Source: Candidatus Woesearchaeota archaeon
GTDB lineage: Archaea > Nanobdellota > Nanobdellia > Woesearchaeales > JAHWIC01
DNA length: 27,704 bases
Direction of reading: 5' to 3'
Assembly: GCA_019322805.1 (NCBI GenBank)
Contig: JAHWIC010000019.1
Span: 1-27,704, forward strand
Below, one piece after another: positions 6,530-12,503 of this stretch. The notes under the pieces are model-generated. The model saw only the letters and a program-made list of their open reading frames with translations, had not been told where the DNA came from and did not search any database. Position 1 is the stretch's first letter. Each line of letters starts with the position of its first letter. A program made the position numbers and the translations under genes.

Positions 6530-6865
6530 ATGAAAGATACGATAATCTCTGAAAAGGATGCTGTTAAGGAGATGAAAAGGATAAATGTTGATCCTTACGG
6601 CATTAAGATAATGAAGGATAAGGCTGTTTTTAGGAATCTCCTGTTGACAAACATAAGAAGCCCAATGGCTAATATCCTAAAAGAACAGATGCTTTCTGAA
6701 GGAGGCGATGCTGCTGTCCATTCCTTGGTTATCTCATGCAAGGTTGAATACTCTGATGTCTTGCTGATGGGGACTTTGGCTCAATACAAGAAGGTTATTG
6801 AGAAGATGAAACTGCAGCCTATGGAAGGCAGAGAGATTGCTAAAAGAATAGAGAAGTTATTATGA
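6530..6865 (+). CDS. Stand-alone dihydropteroate synthase N-terminal-like domain protein, 111 aa
   Basis: The segment ANILKEQMLSEGGDAAVH (47-64) followed by ISCKVEYSDVLLMGTLAQY (68-86) matches what I recall of the N-terminal extension found in some bacterial and archaeal dihydropteroate synthases, here without the TIM-barrel catalytic part. No pterin-binding barrel gene is present in this operon. The start at 6530 follows from the TATA box position; the upstream ATG at 6467 precedes the promoter. Its stop overlaps the radical SAM start as ATGA, so the two proteins are translationally coupled and probably act together. The function is unknown. Confidence 0.7.
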   Translation: MKDTIISEKDAVKEMKRINVDPYGIKIMKDKAVFRNLLLTNIRSPMANILKEQMLSEGGDAAVHSLVISCKVEYSDVLLMGTLAQYKKVIEKMKLQPMEGREIAKRIEKLL

Positions 6866-7869
6866 AAGAAGCTCTTTTTTATAAGAAGATTGGAAAGAAC
6901 GTTCAATGCCAGTTATGCCCTCATTTCTGCACTATAAAACCTAAGGAACGGGGTAGGTGTGGTGTGAGAGAGAACAGGGCTGGGATTTTATATTCTTTAA
7001 ATTACGGCAAAGCAATATCAACTGCTGTTGACCCGATTGAGAAAAAGCCTTTATTCCATTTTATGCCCGGTACAAATTCTTATTCAATAGCAACTGTTGG
7101 ATGCAACTTTAGCTGCTTGTTCTGCCAGAACTGGGAGATCTCCCAGATGCCCAAACCAAATAAAATGGTTGTTGGAGAAGAGCTACCACCTGCAAAGATT
7201 GTTGAGGATGCATTAGCAAAAGGTTGTAAGAGTATAGCCTATACCTATACTGAGCCAACAATATTCTTTGAGTACGCTTATGATACAGCAAAGCTTGCAA
7301 ATAAAAAACGTTTAAAGAACATCTTTGTAACAAACGGCTATATCAATAAAGAGCCTGTTGATATGATAGAGCCTTACCTAGATGCTGCAAATATTGACTT
7401 AAAAGGTTTTAGTGAAGAATACTACAAAAATATTATTGGCGGAAGATTAAAGCCCATTTTAGATACAATAAAATACATGCATAAAAAAGGGATTTGGATA
7501 GAACTGACAACTTTAATAGTTCCCGGCCATAATGATAATCCAGCTATGCTGAAGAAGATTGTTGACTTTATTGTTAGTGTTGATAAGGAAATACCATGGC
7601 ATATTTCTCGTTTTTATCCTCATTATAAAATGACTCATGTACCTCCGACAGATATTAAGATTTTGAAGAAAGCCCATGACATGGGAAAGAAGGCTGGAAT
7701 CAAATACATTTATATAGGAAATGTACCAGGTAATGAGTATGAGAGCACTATCTGCTCTAAATGCAAAAAGAAGGTGATTTCAAGAGCTGCTTTTACAGTA
7801 TATGATTTAGATATGAAGGGAAATACATGCGCTTTTTGCGGCAATAAGATTCCAGGCGTTTTCAGATGA
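6862..7869 (+). CDS. AmmeMemoRadiSam-type radical SAM enzyme, 335 aa
   Basis: A pyruvate-formate-lyase-activating-enzyme-like radical SAM protein. The cluster motif CNFSCLFCQNW gives Cys81, Cys85 and Cys88. Before it lies an N-terminal Cys-rich part (Cys16, 19, 23, 33) typical of this group, and PLFHFMPGTNSYSIATVGC precedes the cluster. The C-terminus has a zinc-ribbon-like pair (Cys298/301 and Cys323/326). The group is defined by its association with MEMO and AMMECR1 proteins, neither of which is encoded here. The partner genes are instead a DHPS N-terminal-like protein upstream and a membrane protein downstream, each joined by an ATGA overlap. The substrate is unknown. Confidence 0.9.
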   Translation: MKEALFYKKIGKNVQCQLCPHFCTIKPKERGRCGVRENRAGILYSLNYGKAISTAVDPIEKKPLFHFMPGTNSYSIATVGCNFSCLFCQNWEISQMPKPNKMVVGEELPPAKIVEDALAKGCKSIAYTYTEPTIFFEYAYDTAKLANKKRLKNIFVTNGYINKEPVDMIEPYLDAANIDLKGFSEEYYKNIIGGRLKPILDTIKYMHKKGIWIELTTLIVPGHNDNPAMLKKIVDFIVSVDKEIPWHISRFYPHYKMTHVPPTDIKILKKAHDMGKKAGIKYIYIGNVPGNEYESTICSKCKKKVISRAAFTVYDLDMKGNTCAFCGNKIPGVFR

Positions 7870-8123
7870 CAATGAAAGAAGCCTTAAAGCCAACGTGGCC
7901 TAAACTAATAATAACCTTGATTATTCCTAGTTTATATTTTGAGGAGTATGGTAGTATATATCTGCCTTTTTGGTTGGCCGAGTCCATTAAAATCTTTGAA
8001 TTGGATTACATAATAATCAAGGGAGTCATAAGGTGGCTGGTTATATTATTGCTGATATTCTTACTCAGTTATCTATTGTCATGTTTAATTATAGGTTTTT
8101 ATAATAGATTCAAATCAAAATGA
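7866..8123 (+). CDS. Small membrane protein, 85 aa
   Basis: Not recognised. It has one weak hydrophobic segment near residues 13-30 and one strong C-terminal transmembrane segment (about 52-77), followed by a basic tail, NRFKSK. Start and stop both overlap neighbours by ATGA, so it is embedded in the operon between the radical SAM enzyme and the CobA-type protein. A second ATG two codons in (TMKEAL) is an alternative start. A membrane anchor or partner for the flanking enzymes is possible but not shown. Confidence 0.7.
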   Translation: MTMKEALKPTWPKLIITLIIPSLYFEEYGSIYLPFWLAESIKIFELDYIIIKGVIRWLVILLLIFLLSYLLSCLIIGFYNRFKSK

Positions 8124-8638
8124 AAAAAGCTCCAGTTTACTTATGGACAGGCCCTGGTTGGGGCAAGACAACCTCTGCATTAGGAGCAGGACTAAGGTCT
8201 ATTGGACATGGTTATAAGGTTACTGTCATCCAATTCATGAAAGGCCGCAAGGACAGGATTGGAGAGTATCATGTTCGCAAGAAACTAGGAAAGAGGTATG
8301 AGATTCATCAGTTTGGAAGGCCTGGTTTTGTCAAATTAAGCAAGCCAAGTGAGCAGGATAAGAAATTAGCACAGAAAGGGTTTGAAGCTGCTAAAAAAGC
8401 AGCAAAGAAAAAACCGTTTATGTTAATACTTGATGAGATAAACCTAGCTGTCAAAGTCGGTCTATTAGACGAGAAAGAAGTGATCAAGTTTTTGGATACT
8501 GTTCCAAGCAAAACCCATGTTTATATGACTGGAAGGAATGCAACTCCTGGCCTTAAGAAAAGAGCAGACTTTGTAAACGAAGTAATTATGAGAAAAGGCC
8601 CTAAGAAGTTAGTAGGAGAGAAAGGAATAGACTACTAA
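8120..8638 (+). CDS. CobA/CobO-type cob(I)alamin adenosyltransferase-like P-loop protein, 172 aa
   Basis: Overall layout matches the CobA/BtuR/CobO family: the N-terminal P-loop TGPGWGKTTSALGAGLRSIGHG, then VTVIQFMKG, LILDEINLAVKVGLL and VYMTGRNATPGLKKRADFV. These enzymes transfer adenosine from ATP to cob(I)alamin or precursors. In the usual GNGKGKTT loop the first Lys is Trp14 here, while Lys16 and Thr17 are kept. No other cobalamin gene lies in the window, so salvage or a different substrate is possible. It is the last gene of the four-gene ATGA-linked operon with the radical SAM enzyme. Confidence 0.85.
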   Translation: MKKAPVYLWTGPGWGKTTSALGAGLRSIGHGYKVTVIQFMKGRKDRIGEYHVRKKLGKRYEIHQFGRPGFVKLSKPSEQDKKLAQKGFEAAKKAAKKKPFMLILDEINLAVKVGLLDEKEVIKFLDTVPSKTHVYMTGRNATPGLKKRADFVNEVIMRKGPKKLVGEKGIDY

Positions 8639-8662
8639 CGCAGTCTTTGAACCTCCCCTTTA

Positions 8663-8725
8663 GCGCACAACTTTGCGCGCCATAAATTGCTGACGCAATT
8701 TAATGTCGCTGGTGAATTGCCCACC
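8663..8725. repeat. Three small tandem hairpins after the radical SAM operon
   Basis: GCGCA-CAACTT-TGCGC (8663-8678), TAAATTGC-TGAC-GCAATTTA (8683-8702, perfect 8 bp) and GGTG/CACC (8711-8714 with 8722-8725) follow one another 25 nt after the operon's last stop. They may mark the operon end or a small RNA. I found no match to tRNA. Confidence 0.55.
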
Positions 8726-8758
8726 CCAACGTTAAGATAAAAGCACACAACTAATAAA

Positions 8759-8878
8759 ATGCAACAAAAATGGACATGCATATGCGGATTTGAATTCAGG
8801 GGAATTACATTCCCAGATAAATGCCCAAGGTGCGGCATTGATAAGGTTAAGCTGGATGAATTGCATCAGGTAGAGTGA
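8759..8878 (+). CDS. Rubredoxin-like zinc-ribbon microprotein, 39 aa
   Basis: A very short but credible gene. The product opens MQQKWTCICGFEFRG and continues with PDKCPRCGIDK, giving a CxC plus CPRCG knuckle pair (Cys7, Cys9, Cys22, Cys25) in a rubredoxin-like arrangement that should bind one zinc or iron. The second knuckle CPxCG is typical of archaeal zinc ribbons. A weak TATA-like AAGATAAAAG lies about 25 nt upstream, so the mRNA may be leaderless. The stop is 7 nt before the nth start, so the two are probably co-transcribed. Its role is unknown. Confidence 0.75.
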   Translation: MQQKWTCICGFEFRGITFPDKCPRCGIDKVKLDELHQVE

Positions 8879-8885
8879 TTTCTTT

Positions 8886-9548
8886 ATGAAAAAGATTAAG
8901 GATATTGAAAAGGTAATCAAGATACTGAAAAAAGAATCTAAAAAATGGAAGTATCCTTTTGTCTCTGACTGGGCAAGGGTTGTTAAGGATCCGTTTACAA
9001 CTTTGATTTCTTGTCTGCTTTCTCTGAGAACAAAAGATGAAACAACAGCTAAAGCATCTTACAGATTATTGAAAAAGTACAATACTCCAAGGAAATTATT
9101 GAAATTATCTAATAAAGAAATTGAGAAACTGATTTATCCAGTTGGTTTCTATAAAACAAAAGCAAAGAGGATAAAGGAGATCTGTAAAGTTCTTCTCGAA
9201 AAACATAAAGGAAAGACTCCAGATACTTTTGAAGAGCTGACAAAACTAAAAGGAGTTGGCCCAAAAACTGCATCTATTGTCGTGGTTTATGGCTTTAACA
9301 AACCGCATCATATTGCTGTTGACTCTCATGTTTTTCAGGTCACTAATCGTCTAGGCTGGGTTAAGACAAAAACACCAGAAGAAACACAGCCTGCTTTGGA
9401 AAAAATTGTTCCAAAGAAATACTTCTATGATTTTAATGAATTATTTGTTCAGTTCGGACAGAATGTCTGTGTTCCTGTTTCTCCGTTCTGCTCTAAATGT
9501 AAGATAAACAAGTATTGTCCTAAGATTGGTGTTAAGAGAAATCGATAA
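8886..9548 (+). CDS. nth: Endonuclease III (DNA glycosylase/AP lyase), 220 aa
   Basis: A base-excision repair enzyme removing oxidised pyrimidines and cutting abasic sites. The helix-hairpin-helix is LKGVGPKTAS (121-130) with catalytic Lys127, and the catalytic Asp146 lies in AVDSHVFQVTNRLGW. LLSLRTKDETT is the characteristic early block (usually LSAQ/LSxRTxD). The C-terminal iron-sulfur loop has Cys195, Cys202, Cys205 and Cys211 in the canonical CX6CX2CX5C spacing. The full domain set is present at normal length. It follows the zinc-ribbon gene by 7 nt. Confidence 0.95.
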   Translation: MKKIKDIEKVIKILKKESKKWKYPFVSDWARVVKDPFTTLISCLLSLRTKDETTAKASYRLLKKYNTPRKLLKLSNKEIEKLIYPVGFYKTKAKRIKEICKVLLEKHKGKTPDTFEELTKLKGVGPKTASIVVVYGFNKPHHIAVDSHVFQVTNRLGWVKTKTPEETQPALEKIVPKKYFYDFNELFVQFGQNVCVPVSPFCSKCKINKYCPKIGVKRNR

Positions 9549-9600
9549 ACTTAAATAATCCAAAATCTAGAGTATTTTCATAAAACCATGTGGAGGTGGT
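9549..9600 (+). promoter_or_regulatory. TATA box and strong Shine-Dalgarno site of the 123-aa membrane protein gene
   Basis: ACTTAAATAAT (9549-9559) would start transcription near 9580. GGAGGTGGT at 9592-9600 stands just before the ATG at 9604. It is one of the clearest ribosome-binding sites in the window. Confidence 0.55.
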
Positions 9601-9603
9601 ATA

Positions 9604-9975
9604 ATGGCTGTTTCTGGAGTTTTGGCTGTGATATTTGCAGTAGTAATCTTGGCTAAGCTGGTTGCGATATTCCGCTTAAAGCCAAAGAAGATAATGGGCT
9701 TTGCAGAGAAGATGTATTCGAAGCCTATGTATATAACCATCGGCTTTTTAGCTGCGATAGTGATTCTAGGTTGGCTTTTGCTGATGGAATTAAGTATAGC
9801 CCAGATAATGGCAGCATCATTGTTTGGAATAATGGTGTATGGACTAGCATTGGTGCAGTACAAGCCTCAGCTGTTTAAGCTCTTCAAAGTGGCTTTGAGA
9901 GACAAAGATAAGATGTGGCTGCCTATGCTGATCTGGCTTGTGCTTGCTGTTTGGGTTTTAATTGCAGTGTTTTAG
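9604..9975 (+). CDS. Four-helix membrane protein, 123 aa
   Basis: Not recognised. Four transmembrane segments are evident at about residues 2-23, 43-61, 65-84 and 104-122. Basic loops (RLKPKK, KPQLFKLFK, RDKDK) separate them, and there are no cysteines or obvious catalytic residues. GGAGGTGGT sets the start. It stands between nth and the dTMP kinase gene, each with its own promoter-like sequence, so it is probably transcribed alone. The composition is that of a small integral membrane protein such as a transporter subunit or structural protein. Confidence 0.75.
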   Translation: MAVSGVLAVIFAVVILAKLVAIFRLKPKKIMGFAEKMYSKPMYITIGFLAAIVILGWLLLMELSIAQIMAASLFGIMVYGLALVQYKPQLFKLFKVALRDKDKMWLPMLIWLVLAVWVLIAVF

Positions 9976-9990
9976 TTAATCAGCAGAAAC

Positions 9991-10000
9991 CTTAATAAAT
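9991..10000 (+). promoter_or_regulatory. TATA-like box of the dTMP kinase gene
   Basis: CTTAATAAAT is centred 26 nt before the ATG at 10022, consistent with leaderless transcription. Confidence 0.45.
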
Positions 10001-10021
10001 AAGTAAGATAGGTTTGGTTCT

Positions 10022-10633
10022 ATGAGAAATCTCTTTATTGTAATCGATGGAATGGATGGCTCTGGCAAGGGAGAGCAGATCAAGAAGCTCTCAGAGTATT
10101 TTATTTCTAAAGGCTATAATGTGCTCAAGACCTTTGAGCCAACTAATGGCAAGTATGGTAAACGGATAAGGAAGATGTTAAGGGAGCATAAAGACCCTCT
10201 ATCAAATTCAGCTGAGATGCTTGATTTATACTGCATGGACCGGAGAGAGCACCTTAGGAATGAGATTGAGCCGTTCATTTCAGAAGGAACAAACAAAATA
10301 GTGATCTCAGACAGATACTACTATTCTACTATGGTGTTCCAGTCAGCACAGGGAATCCCTATCCAGAAAATAATCAATATGAACAAGGACTTTAGAAAGC
10401 CGGATATTACCTTTATTCTTGATTTAGAGGCTGGATTAGCCTTAGAAAGAGTCAAAAAAAGAGGCAATGGAAAAGAGAAGTTTGAGCAGCTTGGCTTTAT
10501 GGAAAAGCTGAGGATGAATTTCTTGTCATTGCCTAAAATCTTAGACGAAAACATAAAGATAATAGACGCTTCTAAAAGCATAAAAGAAGTGTTTGAGCAG
10601 ATTAAGGAAGAAGTAGATAAACTGCTGGATTAA
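10022..10633 (+). CDS. tmk: Thymidylate (dTMP) kinase, 203 aa
   Basis: Phosphorylates dTMP to dTDP for DNA synthesis. The P-loop region is FIVIDGMDGSGKGEQI (10-17 in the loop), the DR(Y) motif is ISDRYYYSTMVFQ with Asp97/Arg98, and FILDLEAGLALERVKKRG forms the lid approach. Length fits the family. The residue after the P-loop Lys is Gly17 instead of the usual Thr/Ser that helps bind magnesium, so activity or nucleotide preference could be unusual. It ends convergently, sharing its TAA with the stop of the following minus-strand gene. dut lies 1.3 kb away, giving a second pyrimidine-nucleotide gene. Confidence 0.88.
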   Translation: MRNLFIVIDGMDGSGKGEQIKKLSEYFISKGYNVLKTFEPTNGKYGKRIRKMLREHKDPLSNSAEMLDLYCMDRREHLRNEIEPFISEGTNKIVISDRYYYSTMVFQSAQGIPIQKIINMNKDFRKPDITFILDLEAGLALERVKKRGNGKEKFEQLGFMEKLRMNFLSLPKILDENIKIIDASKSIKEVFEQIKEEVDKLLD

Positions 10634-11349
10634 GATTGGTCTGATGTATCAAAAACCTCTATACGAGCCAGTTTTCCTAATTCTGCTATTAAGCCTCTTG
10701 ATACCTTTTGTGTTGCTATAAATTCACGTCTTTGACGAGCCCGTACATATTCAATTAGCTCTTCTTTGGGGAGTACTTTCGCATCTCCATAATCTTCTCC
10801 AAAGCTCTCTACAGCATCTTCCTCAATAGTTATAAAACTGGTGTTTCCTGTTTCTAAAACTGCATATCTTGTATCGACAATTGAGTTTAATCCTTCTACC
10901 ATGCGTTCGTTTACATCATCATAGAAAAACAGAACTCTCCCGCATCCTTGCAGATTATCACGAACTAACTGGACTAATTCAACTTCACCAACTTCCTTTC
11001 CTTGTCCTATGCCGGGCTGTCTACTTCCTGCTACTGCCCAACCAGCCCTTTCTCTGTATAAGAAATACCTGTTTAATAGATTCTCTATTGCACAATCCAA
11101 ACTTTTAGGTATCCCGCTTGTAGATATGCAATCTCCTTCTCCCTTAAGTGTCTTAGCATAATCAACTACATTTTCAGCATCCAAGGGTAAGGGAGCTCCA
11201 CTTTCATCACAGACTTTGCCTGTATAACCTTTACTGAGAAATTCTCCCTGCATTTCTGTGGTTGTTATAAGAACATCTATTGCAGGCCTTCCACGTACCT
11301 CTAACTCTTTTGGTCCCTGTAATATCACATAATCTCCATTGCCACTCAT
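10630..11349 (-). CDS. Unnamed protein with degenerate HPr-like N-terminal domain, 239 aa
   Basis: No known family name. Residues 14-97 resemble an HPr phosphocarrier domain: KELEVRGRPAIDVL corresponds to the GLHARPA active-site strand, and DAENVVDYAKTLKGEGD, then TSGIPKSLDCAIENLL, to the AKSIMGVLSL...G..i.i...G.da..Al..L pattern. The phosphorylated His15 is replaced by Arg19 and Ser46 by Asn60, while the Arg and Pro of the loop remain, so this would be a non-phosphorylatable relative. Residues 100-239 are unrecognised. The ATG at 11349 is preferred to a GTG at 11367 because the TATA box (11384-11396) places transcription start between them. Assignment is by eye. Confidence 0.55.
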   Translation of the reverse strand: MSGNGDYVILQGPKELEVRGRPAIDVLITTTEMQGEFLSKGYTGKVCDESGAPLPLDAENVVDYAKTLKGEGDCISTSGIPKSLDCAIENLLNRYFLYRERAGWAVAGSRQPGIGQGKEVGEVELVQLVRDNLQGCGRVLFFYDDVNERMVEGLNSIVDTRYAVLETGNTSFITIEEDAVESFGEDYGDAKVLPKEELIEYVRARQRREFIATQKVSRGLIAELGKLARIEVFDTSDQS

Positions 11350-11383
11350 TTTATTGCCTTTATACACGAATATAGAAGTAGGA

Positions 11384-11396
11384 CTTATATTTAAAC
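11384..11396 (-). promoter_or_regulatory. TATA box of the HPr-like protein gene
   Basis: The minus strand reads GGTTTAAATATAAG with an upstream AAAG that could act as a BRE. It predicts transcription start near 11363, which decides for the ATG at 11349. Confidence 0.5.
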
Positions 11397-11420
11397 CTTT
11401 CGTTACTTTATAGTAGTTAC

Positions 11421-11741
11421 TTAGTAATACAGGTTAGGCGCTTGAGGCTGCTTTCTCCTTGGCCTTATCTTGTCAAAATTGAAGAATATCGATCCAATAA
11501 CAATTGCTGCTCCAAGGATTAGTGAAGGCTTTGTGTAGTCTCTCTGAGTAACTGTCACTGTTCTCTCTATAATGGGTATTTTATGGCAGCCATGGTCAAC
11601 GCCGCAGTAAGCGTCTTTTCCGCAGTCAGAGTTGCTGTTGCATTCTCTGCTGCCTAGGTTGACTAGCCATCCTATAAAAACCAGTATAAGAATAATGATA
11701 ACAATAGCAGTTAAGCCAGCATCTGCCTTTTTATTTAGCAT
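11421..11741 (-). CDS. Membrane protein with cysteine-rich external loop, 106 aa
   Basis: An N-terminal MLNKKADAGLTAIV leads into a transmembrane segment (about 11-29). This resembles class III (pilin-like) signals of archaea, in which a charged stretch and Gly precede the helix. A loop follows with four cysteines in 20 residues (Cys34, 40, 46, 52; ECNSNSDCGKDAYCGVDHGC), probably outside the cell with two disulfides. A second transmembrane helix (about 74-89) and a basic Pro-rich tail end the protein. A TATA box at 11764-11775 gives a leaderless start. The function is unknown. Confidence 0.7.
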   Translation of the reverse strand: MLNKKADAGLTAIVIIILILVFIGWLVNLGSRECNSNSDCGKDAYCGVDHGCHKIPIIERTVTVTQRDYTKPSLILGAAIVIGSIFFNFDKIRPRRKQPQAPNLYY

Positions 11742-11763
11742 CTTATAATGTAAGAAGTAGGAT

Positions 11764-11775
11764 TAATATTTAAAT
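11764..11775 (-). promoter_or_regulatory. TATA box of the Cys-rich membrane protein gene
   Basis: The minus strand reads ATTTAAATATTA, centred about 27 nt before the ATG at 11741. Confidence 0.5.
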
Positions 11776-11781
11776 AGTTTT

Positions 11782-11904
11782 CTACTCTGAAGTAGATAAG
11801 CTCTTAGTATCTTGAATCTCTTTATTTTCCTCTGGCTTAACTGTAAAATCACCCAAAGTCTTGTTTTTCTTTATTGTGTTGTAACTTACTGAAATTTGAA
11901 TCAC
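11782..11904 (-). CDS. Possible 40-aa protein downstream of dut (uncertain)
   Basis: An open frame continues for 47 sense codons in the same frame as dut after its TAA, to a TAG at 11782-11784. A GTG at 11904 could start a 40-residue, Lys/Glu/Thr-rich, probably disordered protein (it opens VIQISVSYNTIKK). There is no ATG and no clear ribosome-binding site. It may be an independent small gene, remnant coding sequence or chance. Chance is not excluded at this length. Confidence 0.25.
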   Translation of the reverse strand: MIQISVSYNTIKKNKTLGDFTVKPEENKEIQDTKSLSTSE

Positions 11905-11925
11905 CTCTTTTTTGAACCCCTTTTT

Positions 11926-12357
11926 TTATTGTAAGCCTGTACTGCCAAAACCTCCTTCCCCTCGTGAAGTTTCATCAAGATTGGGGACTTCCTCAATCTC
12001 TGCTGATTCAACCTTGTTTATGACCATCTGGGCTATTTTCTGGTTTTTTTCTATCCTGAATTCTTCAGTACCATGATTGATAGCAATAACACCAACCAAG
12101 CCCCTGTATCCGGAATCAACTGTTCCTGGAGTGTTAACTATGCTTATGCCATGCTTTAATGCCAAACCAGACTTAGGCCTTAGCTGCGCTTCATAGCCAA
12201 CTGGCAATGCAATCTTTATTCCAGTGTTGATTAGTTTTCTCTCGCCTGGCTTTAGAATATATTCCTCAGCTGCATACAAATCCATACCTGCATCGCCTTC
12301 ATGAGCATAACTAGGCACCTTCACATCCTCGACGACACGCTGGACCTGTAATTTCAT
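11926..12357 (-). CDS. dut: dUTP diphosphatase (trimeric dUTPase), 143 aa
   Basis: Hydrolyses dUTP to dUMP, keeping uracil out of DNA and supplying dTMP synthesis. All five trimeric-dUTPase motifs are present: DAGMDLYA (22-29), RPKSGLALKHGI (60-71), GTVDSGYRGLVGV (78-90) with the catalytic Asp81, KIAQMVI (107-113) and the C-terminal RGEGGFGSTG (132-141) that closes over the nucleotide. Length is standard. A TATA box at 12387-12398 lies upstream. The same frame continues beyond the stop codon (see the entry at 11782). Confidence 0.97.
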   Translation of the reverse strand: MKLQVQRVVEDVKVPSYAHEGDAGMDLYAAEEYILKPGERKLINTGIKIALPVGYEAQLRPKSGLALKHGISIVNTPGTVDSGYRGLVGVIAINHGTEEFRIEKNQKIAQMVINKVESAEIEEVPNLDETSRGEGGFGSTGLQ

Positions 12358-12386
12358 TTTAGAAGATAAATCATAAGAGCGAGCTC

Positions 12387-12398
12387 ATATATAAATAA
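12387..12398 (-). promoter_or_regulatory. TATA box of dut
   Basis: The minus strand reads TTATTTATATATG, centred about 35 nt upstream of the ATG, so a leader of about 8 nt is expected. Confidence 0.45.
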
Positions 12399-12468
12399 AT
12401 TGTAGATGAAACATATACTAAAGAAAACTATGGTTTGTAGTTATTGAAAAGAATTTTTAAAGAATTCG

Positions 12469-12480
12469 TTAAATATTTAA
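12469..12480 (+). promoter_or_regulatory. TATA box of the MFS transporter gene
   Basis: TTAAATATTTAA is centred about 29 nt before the ATG at 12504. It lies downstream of the alternative TTG start at 12444, so that longer start is unlikely. Confidence 0.5.
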
Positions 12481-12503
12481 ACATATTCATCAATATCCAA
12501 ATC

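Noticed and set aside
12444..12503. Longer N-terminus for the MFS transporter from a TTG at 12444
   Set aside because: The TATA box lies at 12469-12480, downstream of that codon, so the TTG would precede transcription start.
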